Below, in pieces: positions 6,524 to 16,638 of a stretch of DNA of 51,720 bases. Every line of letters starts with the position of its first letter. Position 1 is the stretch's first letter. Source of the DNA: Desulfamplus sp. GTDB taxonomy: Bacteria > Desulfobacterota > Desulfobacteria > Desulfobacterales > Desulfobacteraceae. The notes beneath the pieces were generated by a model. It was given only the letters and a program-made list of their open reading frames with translations. It was not told the DNA's origin and searched no databases. Location: contig JADGBE010000023.1 in the NCBI GenBank assembly GCA_015231615.1, positions 1 through 51,720 on the forward strand, given 5' to 3'. A program made the translations under genes and the position numbers.

Positions 6524-9184
6524 TTGAAAATTCTCCTCAAATATGGAATCCCTCCGCTTATTCCACTATTTATAATAATATGTATAGCCATTCTATTTGC
6601 TAAATACCTTCCTATTTTTAATGGAAAACCTTTTTTTGAATATTTTCCCCGTCTTCCTGAAAATCATATATCTAAGTTTGTTGAAACAGGAGTTGTTGAT
6701 ATTATAGGAGTTGTAGCTTCTAAGCCCGAAGAGTTCGATAAACGGTTAAGATTTGATCTTTTAGTGGAAAAGCTCATTGAGATTAAAAGTGGAAATAAGA
6801 CTAATAAATTCCCTTTCAATAACTACTTAGGCATGATTCAGGTAAATGTTTATAATCCCGTAACACAATACAAACAAGGAGAGATCGTTTCGCTTAAAGG
6901 AAAAATAAAATCTCTTAGGAACTTTAATAACCCCAAAGGTTTTGATTATGTAAGTTATATGCAAAATAGAGATTTATGGGGAAGAGTAAATGTAGATGGA
7001 AAAAAAATTAACCTCATAAAAGAGATTGAAAATATTAAAAAACTCTCTTCAAACACTCTCCAAAAGCACAATATTGATAATTTTGAGCCTGTAAATAATT
7101 CTGTTAGTTCCCATAGGTTTAATCTCCATGACTTTAATTACTATAAATTGGCTATTGATAACTTTAGAGAACATTTCACAACTCACATATTGAAAAATAG
7201 CGATGATAAAGATTCATCAGCCATTCTCTCTGCATTAACTATAGGAAATAAAGATTTAATTTCAAAAGAGCTACAGCAAGATTTTTCAAGAACAGGTGGC
7301 AGTCATATTCTTGCAATATCAGGTCTTCATTTATCAATTGTAGCAACGCTCTTTTTTTATCTATTAAATATCTCTTTCTCATTTTCAAGGGTGCTACTGA
7401 TTCGTGGATGGAGTAAAAAAGTAGCTGCAATTATAACACTATTTCCGCTCATGGCTTACGGAGTAATTTCAGGTTTTTCTGACGCAACTCAAAGAGCGAT
7501 GATAATGGTTATAATTTTTATGTCGGCAAAAGTGATTGAGCGTGAAAGCAATAATTTCAACTCTCTTGCATCTGCTGGGATTGTTATACTTATATTTGAT
7601 CCTTTATCGCTTTTTACAATCTCTTTTCAACTCTCATTTGCAGCCGTTTTTTTTATCCTCATGGGTTTATCGCTAATTAATCAATACCAACCCAAACAAT
7701 TTGAAAATCTTTTTTTAAGAAAATTCATAAGTTTTGTTCTAATATCAATTTGTGCAACTGCTGGCACACAGATTTTTATAATGCACTATTTTAATATCTT
7801 CTCATTTTCAGGGTTGATTACCAATTTAGTTCTCATTCCAGTTGTTGGTTTTGTAGCTTTACCAATTGGACTTGCCTCACTATTTTTCTATCCATTTTCT
7901 GTTGCATTCTCAGGGCTACTTATTAAATGTGCAATCTTTATCTTAACACCATGTATAGTTTTTATTAAAAATATTGCCAACTTACCTTGTAGTTACATTG
8001 AGACATTTACCCCTGATATTTTAGAGATAAGCTGTTACTACATATTGATTATCTCTCTGTTTTTTGTTGCAAAGTTTTGGAAGATATATAGAAAGAATCT
8101 TTTTAAACACAAAATAGAGGACAACATAGATTCAGACACCTCAAATTTTAAATTGATACTTTTTAGATGTGGAGTTGTGGCTACTATCTCTTCATTGTTA
8201 ATAATTTCAATCTATGAATCGATCTGGGTTTATAAAAGATTTTTTAATAAAAACCTTCTGATAACAGTTATAGATGTTGGACAAGGGAACTCTGCTTTAA
8301 TTGAGATGCCAAAAGGTAAAACAATTCTTGTTGATGGAGGTGGTTTCTCTTATATAGGCAAATTTGATACAGGAGAGAACATTATCGCCCCATTTTTAAG
8401 GCAGAAAAAGATAAAAACTCTTGATGCTGTTATTTTAACTCACCCTGATTCAGATCACTTAAATGGGCTTATCTATATTTTTGAACATTTCAACGTAAAA
8501 ACTTTTATTAAAAATTGTGATGAAAAAGATAACATTGCTTACAAAAATCTTATGGAAGCTATTCAAAAGAGTAGATCACGGCTATTTGTAGTTGATAAGA
8601 TAGACCCAATTACTATTAAAATTGGAGAGGGAGAACTTAAATTTTTTCATCCTCTCAAACCTTGTAAAAATATTGTTAAAAATTTTTTGAATAAAGAGGA
8701 TTCAGAAGTTTTAAATTCAAGCAAAATAGAAGAGTTAGACAAATATGGATTGAATATAAAAACATCAGGAGACGAAAATAAAAATATTAATGATAACTCT
8801 TTGGTATTTAAGGTTATATTTAAAGATAACTCCATTTTGTTTACAGGAGATATAACAGCAGATACAGAGACTAAAATAACTGATAAATATAAAATTGACA
8901 ACTCAGATATAAATGGAGAACTAAAGAGTTCTTACCTGAAATCCGATATTCTAATCGCTCCGCATCACGGTAGCTCTGGTTCAAGCAGTGAATTTTTTCT
9001 TGATAATGTTGCTCCTGAAAATATAGTCATATCTTGTGGGTGGCAAAATCGTTTTGGATTTCCTAAAAATATTGTGTTAAACAGATATAAAAAACGTGGT
9101 ATTAAAGTATTTAGAACTGATTTGAACGGAGCTATAATGCTCTCTTCAGATGGAACTAAATGGGAAATTAGCCCTTTTCTTTGA
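6524..9184 (+). CDS. comEC: ComEC/Rec2 family DNA uptake channel
   Basis: An 886-aa membrane protein with the three-part ComEC layout. It has an N-terminal OB-like soluble domain after one or two membrane segments (about residues 1-200), a competence domain with about ten hydrophobic helices (about 230-560, containing GGSHILAISGLHLSIVATL), and a C-terminal metallo-beta-lactamase-like nuclease domain from about 580. The last has ITVIDVGQGNSALIEMP, THPDSDHLNGL and IAPHHGSSGSS as metal-site segments. ComEC carries single-stranded DNA through the inner membrane during natural transformation. The TTG start has no clear ribosome binding site. No other competence genes are in the window. Confidence 0.92.
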   Translation: MKILLKYGIPPLIPLFIIICIAILFAKYLPIFNGKPFFEYFPRLPENHISKFVETGVVDIIGVVASKPEEFDKRLRFDLLVEKLIEIKSGNKTNKFPFNNYLGMIQVNVYNPVTQYKQGEIVSLKGKIKSLRNFNNPKGFDYVSYMQNRDLWGRVNVDGKKINLIKEIENIKKLSSNTLQKHNIDNFEPVNNSVSSHRFNLHDFNYYKLAIDNFREHFTTHILKNSDDKDSSAILSALTIGNKDLISKELQQDFSRTGGSHILAISGLHLSIVATLFFYLLNISFSFSRVLLIRGWSKKVAAIITLFPLMAYGVISGFSDATQRAMIMVIIFMSAKVIERESNNFNSLASAGIVILIFDPLSLFTISFQLSFAAVFFILMGLSLINQYQPKQFENLFLRKFISFVLISICATAGTQIFIMHYFNIFSFSGLITNLVLIPVVGFVALPIGLASLFFYPFSVAFSGLLIKCAIFILTPCIVFIKNIANLPCSYIETFTPDILEISCYYILIISLFFVAKFWKIYRKNLFKHKIEDNIDSDTSNFKLILFRCGVVATISSLLIISIYESIWVYKRFFNKNLLITVIDVGQGNSALIEMPKGKTILVDGGGFSYIGKFDTGENIIAPFLRQKKIKTLDAVILTHPDSDHLNGLIYIFEHFNVKTFIKNCDEKDNIAYKNLMEAIQKSRSRLFVVDKIDPITIKIGEGELKFFHPLKPCKNIVKNFLNKEDSEVLNSSKIEELDKYGLNIKTSGDENKNINDNSLVFKVIFKDNSILFTGDITADTETKITDKYKIDNSDINGELKSSYLKSDILIAPHHGSSGSSSEFFLDNVAPENIVISCGWQNRFGFPKNIVLNRYKKRGIKVFRTDLNGAIMLSSDGTKWEISPFL

Positions 9185-9228
9185 GATATTTATAAACTAC
9201 CAGATACAATGTTAAAAGGAGAATTAAT

Positions 9229-10056
9229 TTGTTTTTTATATACTTTCCAGTTGCACTTATATTCTCAATATTTGTTTATATTGACTCAGAAAAAGAGCAA
9301 ATGCCAAGATGGTGGGCTGCTGTTATCTTTTTTGCTCCAATAACAGTAATATATTACATAATCAAAACAAGACAGAAAAAGAGCCTAATTCCTCTGACAA
9401 TATTGCTATTTGTCTTTATATTGGTGGGTATTGGCGAATCTTTCTTATATTCAAGATTTAAGGATAAGATTATCTATTCTCAATATTCATCTACAGCCAA
9501 AGAGGTGTTAAAGCTAACGGAGCAACTTGAATATTCTATAGCACAACTTAACTATATGACTTTAGAGCTTGAGAATCTTTCAAGCGTGGATTCAAGTATT
9601 AAAAAAATAGATGAGGCATACACTCTTGTTGATACTATGAAGTCTATACTTGATGAAAATGAGAGAATGATAAAAAAATTTATACTTATTGTTAATGATT
9701 ACAGAAATGTACTACTTGAGGAGAACTTTGACTGGCTGCTTAAGATTGAAGAGTATTACAACGAACCTATTGTAATTAAATATTTAGACCATCTTTCCAC
9801 CTATTTAGATAGTTTTGCATCGCTTTTAAAATATACAGGTGAAAATTTTCAGGAGATAAGCAATAGAACTCCTGTTTATCTTAAAAACTATGATAGTTAT
9901 TACATGACTTATGTTAGGGCATTAGAGAGCCATAGTCTTATTGATATTGGTAGAATGCAGTTTCAGCACAATTTTCTTGTTCATAATCCTGAGATTGAAC
10001 CATATCTACCCACAATTCTCCAAAAACGTTTTATGAATATATGGAAGAAAAAATAG
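9229..10056 (+). CDS. Membrane protein with coiled-coil extramembrane domain, unknown function
   Basis: A 275-aa protein starting with TTG at 9229, supported by AAAGGAG just upstream. Three hydrophobic helices occupy about residues 1-17, 28-46 and 53-72. The remainder is a long helical, charged region with heptad-like patterns (AKEVLKLTEQLEYSIAQL, IDEAYTLVDTMKSI). It follows comEC by 44 bases and may be co-transcribed. I do not recognise a family. A sensor-like or scaffolding role is conceivable, but nothing in the sequence proves it. Confidence 0.6.
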   Translation: MFFIYFPVALIFSIFVYIDSEKEQMPRWWAAVIFFAPITVIYYIIKTRQKKSLIPLTILLFVFILVGIGESFLYSRFKDKIIYSQYSSTAKEVLKLTEQLEYSIAQLNYMTLELENLSSVDSSIKKIDEAYTLVDTMKSILDENERMIKKFILIVNDYRNVLLEENFDWLLKIEEYYNEPIVIKYLDHLSTYLDSFASLLKYTGENFQEISNRTPVYLKNYDSYYMTYVRALESHSLIDIGRMQFQHNFLVHNPEIEPYLPTILQKRFMNIWKKK

Positions 10057-10081
10057 CCATTATCCTATTCATACTACTCTT

Positions 10082-10124
10082 GGTCATAAATTGAGTTGCA
10101 TATATAAAAATTAAATTTATGACC
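10082..10124. repeat. Inverted repeat, possible terminator
   Basis: GGTCATAAATT (10082-10092) pairs with AATTTATGACC (10114-10124), an 11-bp perfect stem, in the short gap between convergent genes. It may end transcription from the left. Confidence 0.55.
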
Positions 10125-10133
10125 GTTTAAAAT

Positions 10134-10170
10134 AAAGATTTGACAACTTTTTGAAAGTTGTCAAATCTTT
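10134..10170. terminator. Bidirectional terminator between convergent genes
   Basis: A perfect 17-bp stem (10134-10150 with 10154-10170) encloses the loop TTG. The arms start with AAAG and end with CTTT, so the hairpin has a short T run on both strands. It lies between the plus-strand membrane protein gene and the minus-strand activase gene. Confidence 0.75.
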
Positions 10171-10197
10171 AAATACCTAACCACCCTTTAGATAATA

Positions 10198-13100
10198 TTA
10201 AGCAATAAGTGCCCTTCTATACTGTAGAAATGGAATTATGACTCTGTTTTTGTTTCCCCCTAAAGCATCATAGGTAATACTAACTACAGGGACTCCCGTT
10301 ATTCTCTCAATTTTAGCACTCATAGCCTCTGTAACTAAACCTGGGCAGCAAAACGATGGGCTTGTCTGGATAAACAGGGCAAGATCAGGATTCTCTTTAA
10401 TGGTGTAGTGAATCTTTAAGATATTATCCATTGATTCGCCAGTATGTTCAGGCAATAATCCATAAGTTGCAAGCACACTCTTAAAATCATCTGTGTAGGT
10501 GTGGTCAGGCTCATTAAAAAAAGGTTCAAAGTAACGATAATATCGCTTCTCAAACTGTCCCATGGTTGTAAGAATAGCCTTGTTAGATATAAGGCTTAAA
10601 TATCTTCCCTCTTTAAACCACTTCTTAAAGTATGACTCTGCTATCATTTTAGCAAAACGATAATATGGGGTTGTTATCACCTCTCCGCCATGCTCTTCAA
10701 TAAAATGAATCAAATCTTGATTCATAACATCATTATCTCTGACGTAAAAATCACCAAAAATACCAACTTTGGGGCGGCTTTCTCTTGGATAGGTCTCTAT
10801 AGTTTCAAATTGAGATAGTGCAATTTTAAGAGAATCCTCTCTTGTGGTTCTTCCTTCAAATGCCATGTTAAGAATACGAACTGCCTGCTTTATCGCCTCA
10901 TCAGTTTGACCTTTCACTTTTTCGTAAGGTCTGATTTTACAACCTAACGATCTTAAAAGCCCGCCAAACATATATGAAAAATAGGCATTTAATGAGGCAC
11001 GAATAGAGATCTCACTAAATGAAAGCTCTCCTTTATAAACGCCTGCTTTTGCAAAATTAGACTCACTATTAGAGTTTGTTATCTCTTTGTTAGAAGAGAT
11101 AATAGATTTAATATGGTGTGGATAGAGTTTTATGTTGCACGATATTTCAGATTTGCTCATCCACAGAAGGCAATTTTCAGGATTTAGTTTTCTATTAATT
11201 ATGGTTTGGATATAACCCGCTGCAATCGCATTTAACGGAATACATTGACCAGTGTTTGTTTTAAGGCTTTGCTTAATGGTGTCGTCAGTCTCTTCCATTA
11301 AAATTGCATCATAACCTTCACCTCGCAAAGTTGCTGCTAAAAATGAGCAGGTTATAGAGTCCCAATTTGGCATAATAATGGTTTTGTTTAAAAGAACGGA
11401 TTTTTCTGGCTGATTGCTTTTGCTTAACGCAATTACTTTGTCTGTAAATGTCTCTTTTGCAGGCAGACTTATCTCAAGGTTTGGGTTAAGATGGCTAAGG
11501 TCTGGAGTTCTCTTAATATCTCCTTGTTGGCTAAAATTAAAATTCCTAAATGCTCTTACAGCCGCTTCAATACGTGTTTCATATCCAACACTTGAGTCAT
11601 GTTCATCAAGTTCAAGCACAAGATATGGTTTGTCGTATGCTTCCATTATCTTCTTAAAATAGTCAACGCTAAATGAGTCTGGTGAGCATTTAAAAGAGGT
11701 TATATAAACAGGGAAGAGATTGTCTGTTTTTGCTGCAATTAAAGTTGCTTTAAGAATGGTTGCAGCATGTTCCCAATGAATCTCTTTTAAGAGAGGTTCA
11801 ATTTCAGCAAAATCGTGGTTCTCAAAGTCAAGCATATCTTGCAAAAATGTGTTTATACGCAAAGATGAGAAAATATCTGGAATCTTGCTGTTTAAAGACT
11901 CTGATAAAATTGTGTATGGTCTTCCGACAAGTAATACAGCTATATCATTGCTGCTGTTTGCACCAAGAGACTCCTCTTCAACGCTTTGAACAGCTTTGCA
12001 ACAAGAAATTTTAGAACTATAAAATAGTTCAGAAAATAATTCTTTAAGCTGATCTTCTGCCCCTTGTTTCCACTCTAAAGCCTTATCGTAAGCAGAACTT
12101 ATATCAAAAAAGCTAATAAGAGAGTCATCAAAAAATTTTACAAAATAGTCATCAGATATTTTATTCTCAGAATTGATAGCTGAATTGGCAATGTTTTTTA
12201 AAGCACGGTAAAGTTCTATTTTTGTATAAAAATTTGTGTAGAGATCTTTTACAACTGGAGTCAGCAGACGCTCTTTTTTTATATTTGGTAAAGCTGCAAT
12301 AACTGACGGGACATATTGTGTGTAGTAACAATATTGCCTTCTACCGCTCTTTTCTCTATTTTTATTCTCAAAATAGTATGGAAGAAAGACATAATCAGCT
12401 TTTTCCATAAGGTAGTCAACATGACCATGAACTGATGTAACTGGTGTGCAAAATTCAGCATTAGCAAGGGAGCGGCCACGCGTTACAGGTGATTTCATAC
12501 GTTCGCTGGTAATGGTTTTAATCCCAAGGTAGTTGAAAAAAATTTTCCAAAAATCTAAATCTTCAACAAGATGAAGTGCTGCTGGAATGCCAACTGTAAA
12601 TGGATATTGAGTATTGCATGGGTGGGGCAGAGTTACTGCCTTTTTTCTTGCTTTAAGAAGATGGAAATTATTCTCCTTTGCTACATAGTGGCCTGTTCCA
12701 TAATCTCTTCCGCACAAAAAGCCAAAAGCTACGGTATCACTATCCATTTCAACTACGGTGAGTTTACAGTTATTTGTGCAAAGCTGGCAGGTCTCTTGAC
12801 GCACTGGAATCTCTCTTTTCCACAGCTCAAAACCTCTAAATTTACTCTTTGGATACTGCTCTTCTCCTGTGAGATAAATCTTATTATAACCATTGATCTG
12901 CTCTTCACTATTTTTTTGCTCCCCATTGATATAAGCAGACTCTTGTATCTGCTCATTATTGCTTACAAATGCAACTTGAGTGTGCATATCTTTTATTGTC
13001 AAAGCAACACCAAGTGCACCAGTAAGATGGCAGAACTTAGATACATGAATCGGCTTTTTAAGGCGTTGTTCAAAAGCTGCAACTAATGCTCTATTTTTTG

Positions 13101-14895
13101 CAGTTGCCCCTTGAAATAAAATATTGTCCCCAATCTTTGCTTCGGTTGCAACTTTGGTCATGTAGTTATCTCTGACAGAATGTAAGGCAGATGCAAGAAC
13201 CTCATTTACACTGTATCCTTCAGAGAGAAAATGGTTCATGTCTCTTTCCATGAAAACTGTGCATCTATCACTTGATATTGGTGATTTTACAGATTCTGTC
13301 CGTGCTGAATATTCAAACAAAGGGCAGCCAAGTTTTAAAGCCTGTTCCTCTATAAAACTTCCAGTTCCAGCGGCACAAACAGTGTTCATAAACGATGATG
13401 TTACAACACCATTTTTCATTGTGGTAAATTTTGCGTCCTGACCGCCAATTTCAATTATGGTATCAACACTGTTATTGAGTTCATAAGCAGCTCTTGAGTG
13501 GGCTGTTATCTCATCAAGCACCAAATCAGCACCAATAACTCCAGCGGACAGCTTTCTGCCAGAACCAGTAGTTCCACACCCAATTATGGTTATGTTGAGA
13601 TTATAGTCAGATATAAATTTATCAGCAGATTTAAAAATTGCCTGAACCGCCTGAACAGGTCTTGATGCAGTTCTTGTGTAGAAGCCCGCCAAAACTGTCC
13701 CTTTTTCTGTAATTATAACAGCTTTTGTGCTTGTTGAACCAACATCAAGTCCAAGGTAGCAGCGATTTAAACCAATTGAGCGATTTACACCAACTGAAGG
13801 ATCAGAAAAATTAAAAGAGAAATTTGTAGGGTCTTCATAAATATCAACCTCAACCCCTTCAAATATTTCACTCTTAAACCCTGTACAATCAGGGTAATTA
13901 GATAGCGTGAGAGTCAATTCGGGATAGAAAAATTTTTGCTGTTTCTCTTTTTCTATCAAAAGGTCATTTAGATTCTTAATATTTATTTTACTGTATGGAG
14001 CAGCAGAGTTTATTTCATCAGCCATGCAAAGAGCAGCACCTATTGCTCCATAAAGGTGAGAGTTGTCATCACAGACAAGTGATTCTTTATTTTCTAAATT
14101 GTAAGTTTTGTAGTTATTTTTTACAACGCCTGCATCAACACCACTTACAATATAATCTGCAATATCTCTTTTTGCTTGATCTGTTTGAGATTTATTAATC
14201 AAATCTTCAAGATGCTTTTTAACTGACCTATTTTTAGAAACACCGCCGCAAAAAATAATGGGCTTATTGATGGTTTCATTAGTAAACAAAGTGTTGTAGA
14301 TATTTCTTGCAAGCCCTTTACACAACCCATCGCATATCTGAGGCACAGAAAATCCCTCTTGCTGGGCATGTATAAGGTCAGTTTTTGCAAAAACTGCACA
14401 GCGAGTTGCAATATCAGGAATTCTAAGAGTGTTTTCAGAAGCAGCATTGCTTAACTCTTCTGGGTGCGACAATCCAAGACGTTTGGATTGCTGGTCAAGA
14501 AAACTTCCAGTTCCAGCAGCACAAGAGGTGTTGTTTTTTGAACCGCAATATTTTCCAAACTCATCAAACAGACTTAAACTAAATTTTTCACCGCCAACAT
14601 TAAGAATTGCTCCAATATCTTTATGAAAATGGCGGGCAGCCCTTATAATTGCAACTTGATCATCATATATCTGACAGCTTTTAACAGTCTGGGGAGTTGA
14701 AGAGGTTGCAGCAATATAGTCAAATTCACTTAAATCAACTCCAGATAGTGCCATCTCAAGACCTTTTGCTATATTGCCATGATGAAAGGCACTTCCTTTG
14801 CAGAATATAGTTTTTAATTCGTCATCTTTTATACCAGCGACAGAAACTGAAACAGAACCAACATCAATACCCAAAATATTTATACTTTTTTCCAT
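10198..14895 (-). CDS. Giant acyl-CoA dehydratase activase / HgdB-like fusion protein (BadF/BcrA ATPase family)
   Basis: A 1565-aa protein of the class that fuses two 2-hydroxyacyl-CoA dehydratase activase domains to dehydratase-like regions. The first ASKHA ATPase domain (about 5-290) begins NILGIDVGSVSVSVAGI; the second (about 380-640) begins YLGLDVGSTSTKAVII and has IEIGGQDAKFT. Each has a CAAGTGSF motif and a downstream CAVF or CTVF cysteine, the ligands of the subunit-bridging 4Fe-4S cluster. A cysteine cluster (ETCQLCTNNCKL, GFLCGRD) near 690-730 opens the DUF2229-type region. HgdB-like domains follow. Such proteins use ATP to drive low-potential electrons to an enzyme. The substrate is unknown, and no dehydratase genes are nearby. 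AGGGAGAG supports the start. Confidence 0.88.
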   Translation of the reverse strand: MEKSINILGIDVGSVSVSVAGIKDDELKTIFCKGSAFHHGNIAKGLEMALSGVDLSEFDYIAATSSTPQTVKSCQIYDDQVAIIRAARHFHKDIGAILNVGGEKFSLSLFDEFGKYCGSKNNTSCAAGTGSFLDQQSKRLGLSHPEELSNAASENTLRIPDIATRCAVFAKTDLIHAQQEGFSVPQICDGLCKGLARNIYNTLFTNETINKPIIFCGGVSKNRSVKKHLEDLINKSQTDQAKRDIADYIVSGVDAGVVKNNYKTYNLENKESLVCDDNSHLYGAIGAALCMADEINSAAPYSKINIKNLNDLLIEKEKQQKFFYPELTLTLSNYPDCTGFKSEIFEGVEVDIYEDPTNFSFNFSDPSVGVNRSIGLNRCYLGLDVGSTSTKAVIITEKGTVLAGFYTRTASRPVQAVQAIFKSADKFISDYNLNITIIGCGTTGSGRKLSAGVIGADLVLDEITAHSRAAYELNNSVDTIIEIGGQDAKFTTMKNGVVTSSFMNTVCAAGTGSFIEEQALKLGCPLFEYSARTESVKSPISSDRCTVFMERDMNHFLSEGYSVNEVLASALHSVRDNYMTKVATEAKIGDNILFQGATAKNRALVAAFEQRLKKPIHVSKFCHLTGALGVALTIKDMHTQVAFVSNNEQIQESAYINGEQKNSEEQINGYNKIYLTGEEQYPKSKFRGFELWKREIPVRQETCQLCTNNCKLTVVEMDSDTVAFGFLCGRDYGTGHYVAKENNFHLLKARKKAVTLPHPCNTQYPFTVGIPAALHLVEDLDFWKIFFNYLGIKTITSERMKSPVTRGRSLANAEFCTPVTSVHGHVDYLMEKADYVFLPYYFENKNREKSGRRQYCYYTQYVPSVIAALPNIKKERLLTPVVKDLYTNFYTKIELYRALKNIANSAINSENKISDDYFVKFFDDSLISFFDISSAYDKALEWKQGAEDQLKELFSELFYSSKISCCKAVQSVEEESLGANSSNDIAVLLVGRPYTILSESLNSKIPDIFSSLRINTFLQDMLDFENHDFAEIEPLLKEIHWEHAATILKATLIAAKTDNLFPVYITSFKCSPDSFSVDYFKKIMEAYDKPYLVLELDEHDSSVGYETRIEAAVRAFRNFNFSQQGDIKRTPDLSHLNPNLEISLPAKETFTDKVIALSKSNQPEKSVLLNKTIIMPNWDSITCSFLAATLRGEGYDAILMEETDDTIKQSLKTNTGQCIPLNAIAAGYIQTIINRKLNPENCLLWMSKSEISCNIKLYPHHIKSIISSNKEITNSNSESNFAKAGVYKGELSFSEISIRASLNAYFSYMFGGLLRSLGCKIRPYEKVKGQTDEAIKQAVRILNMAFEGRTTREDSLKIALSQFETIETYPRESRPKVGIFGDFYVRDNDVMNQDLIHFIEEHGGEVITTPYYRFAKMIAESYFKKWFKEGRYLSLISNKAILTTMGQFEKRYYRYFEPFFNEPDHTYTDDFKSVLATYGLLPEHTGESMDNILKIHYTIKENPDLALFIQTSPSFCCPGLVTEAMSAKIERITGVPVVSITYDALGGNKNRVIIPFLQYRRALIA

Positions 14896-14995
14896 TTTCA
14901 GATACTCTCCCTAAACAGAACAACTACTTGTTTTATTATCTTTTTACCTATTTGCTTATCTGTTGTTTTATCTATTTGCATTTGGATTTTAACCA

Positions 14996-15469
14996 TTAGA
15001 TTTTTTCCTTTATTTCGTTCCAAAAATCACGAACACCTCTACGCCAGCCATCTAAAAAAAGTCTGCCATATTTATTCACACCATCTGAGCTTTTTTCAAC
15101 AAGCTCTTCAGAAGATAAAAGATTATTAAAATAATTACCAAGCGTATCATCTTTAGTCATCTCTACTGCTGAAGAGAGTCCAAGTGCATATATAAGGTCA
15201 TTATAATGGGCGTTTTTTGCCCATTGCAGCCCTTTGGAATGTCCGCTTTCAGAGTAATTTCCTTCAGCCCGCTTTTTTTCATTTTTTAATCTATCTATAA
15301 TCTCTGCCATATCATGATCTTCTTGCAATCTTCTTTGGAACTCCTCTTTTTTATGTATTGCTTCAGCTAAAGCGTCTTGAAACATTTTGGAGAAATTAAA
15401 AGATTGTCGCCACTCTTCCATCTTTTCATAAAGCATGTCTGGAATGCTTAAGGTTATTTTACGGGTCAT
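14996..15469 (-). CDS. Ribbon-helix-helix DNA-binding-like protein, 157 aa
   Basis: The N-terminus (TRKITLSIPDMLYEKMEEW, then FSKMFQDALAEAI) matches the beta strand and two helices of a CopG/Arc-type ribbon-helix-helix domain. A charged helical linker (about 45-75) and a C-terminal domain of unknown family follow (YNDLIYALGLSSA, LFLDGWRRGVRDFW). It is probably a repressor with an extra sensing or binding domain. A promoter with an embedded 12-bp palindrome lies about 100 bases upstream, which suggests self-regulation. It precedes the activase gene by 100 bases on the same strand and could regulate it. Confidence 0.65.
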   Translation of the reverse strand: MTRKITLSIPDMLYEKMEEWRQSFNFSKMFQDALAEAIHKKEEFQRRLQEDHDMAEIIDRLKNEKKRAEGNYSESGHSKGLQWAKNAHYNDLIYALGLSSAVEMTKDDTLGNYFNNLLSSEELVEKSSDGVNKYGRLFLDGWRRGVRDFWNEIKEKI

Positions 15470-15836
15470 GTTTTTATCTCCATAACTGTTTTTTTTAAGA
15501 GTATGTAGTATGCCGTACCTCTATGCTTAATCAGTAGCAATATTCTCTAAGAGGTGTTAATTAAGTTAATACGTATTATATTTTAGTGGTAGTGTCAAGA
15601 AGGTTAGTAAAATCTTTAAATATCAATCCCATATTTTTTAAATTCATTTCCACAAGCAATGTTTCCCAGTCTTTTGTCTGAAAACAGTTAAATTTTCAGA
15701 TAAATCATGTTTCATTTAATCTTGAGTTATAGTATATAACGACCTTAAATTTTTCATAGGTATTATAAAAAATTGAGTTGTTTGGAAATTTCTATGAGAA
15801 AAATTTTAAGAATCTAAAATAGTTACGGTGGTATTG
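15470..15836. promoter_or_regulatory. Divergent intergenic region with a candidate promoter/operator
   Basis: No gene is visible between the ribbon-helix-helix gene and mlaE. On the minus strand, TTGACA (complement of 15593-15598) is followed after 17 bases by TACGTA (complement of 15570-15575). That -10 lies inside the palindrome TAATACGTATTA (15567-15578), a plausible repressor site. Near 15726-15740 an imperfect palindrome (GTTATAGTATATAAC) may belong to the mlaE promoter. Confidence 0.4.
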
Positions 15837-16628
15837 ATGATAATAAAAAGTGTTGAAAATTTTGGCTTTTGGACAACTCAACAAATTGAAAACGTTGGCA
15901 GAATCTTTATTTTTCTGTTTACTGGGCTTTTTCATATTTTTACCTTTCCTTTGCAGATATTTAAAATTATTGAACACACATGGTTTATTGGCACTAAATC
16001 AATGGTTGTTATTATGTTGACGGGTATCTTTACAGGAATGGTTTTGGGGCTTCAGGGATATTACACGCTTATAAAATTTGGCTCTGAAGGGATGCTTGGT
16101 TCGGCTGTTGCTTTGACGTTGATTCGCGAACTTGGACCTGTGCTTACAGCAATAATGATTACAGCACGGGCGGGTTCCGCAATGGCTGCTGAGATTGGAG
16201 TTATGCGAATTTCAGAACAGATAGATGCTCTTGAAACTATGAACATAAATCCAGTTAGATTTATATTTAGCCCAAGAATTGTGGCATCTATAATAAGTTT
16301 TCCGCTTCTAACCGCCTTGTTTGATGTAGTAGGTGTTGTTGGAGGTTATGTTACTGGCTCTCTTATGCTTGGGATTAATGGCGGAATTTATATCTATCGT
16401 GTAAATGAGAGCGTAGTTATGGCTGATATTACAGGCGGATTTCTAAAATCTCTTGTATTTGCAATTGTGGTTACAACAGTTTGCTGCTCTCAGGGTTATT
16501 TTACCCATCTTCAGACAAGGGGGGGATTTGGTGCAAAAGGGGTAAGTTTTTCAACTACTACTGCTGTTGTAAACTCCTGTGTTATGATTTTAGTATTTGA
16601 TTATGTAATAACATATCTTCTTTTATAA
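15837..16628 (+). CDS. mlaE: MlaE family ABC transporter permease
   Basis: Permease of the Mla phospholipid transporter, which moves lipids between the inner and outer membrane. The core has the family blocks GIFTGMVLGLQGYYTL, LIRELGPVLTAIMITAR, AGSAMAAEIGVMRISEQIDAL and the C-terminal TRGGFGAKGVSFSTT, with five to six membrane helices. Length is about 263 aa, as usual. I chose ATG 15837; GTG 15828 is an in-frame alternative, and neither has a strong ribosome binding site. It is the first gene of mlaEFDC-mlaA, all on this strand. The cytoplasmic STAS subunit gene mlaB is not present here. Confidence 0.93.
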   Translation: MIIKSVENFGFWTTQQIENVGRIFIFLFTGLFHIFTFPLQIFKIIEHTWFIGTKSMVVIMLTGIFTGMVLGLQGYYTLIKFGSEGMLGSAVALTLIRELGPVLTAIMITARAGSAMAAEIGVMRISEQIDALETMNINPVRFIFSPRIVASIISFPLLTALFDVVGVVGGYVTGSLMLGINGGIYIYRVNESVVMADITGGFLKSLVFAIVVTTVCCSQGYFTHLQTRGGFGAKGVSFSTTTAVVNSCVMILVFDYVITYLLL

Positions 16629-16638
16629 ATAGGTTTTT

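Noticed and set aside
12571..13086. 171-codon plus-strand ORF inside the activase gene
   Set aside because: Antisense to a conserved domain region of the activase, with no ribosome binding site or family match.
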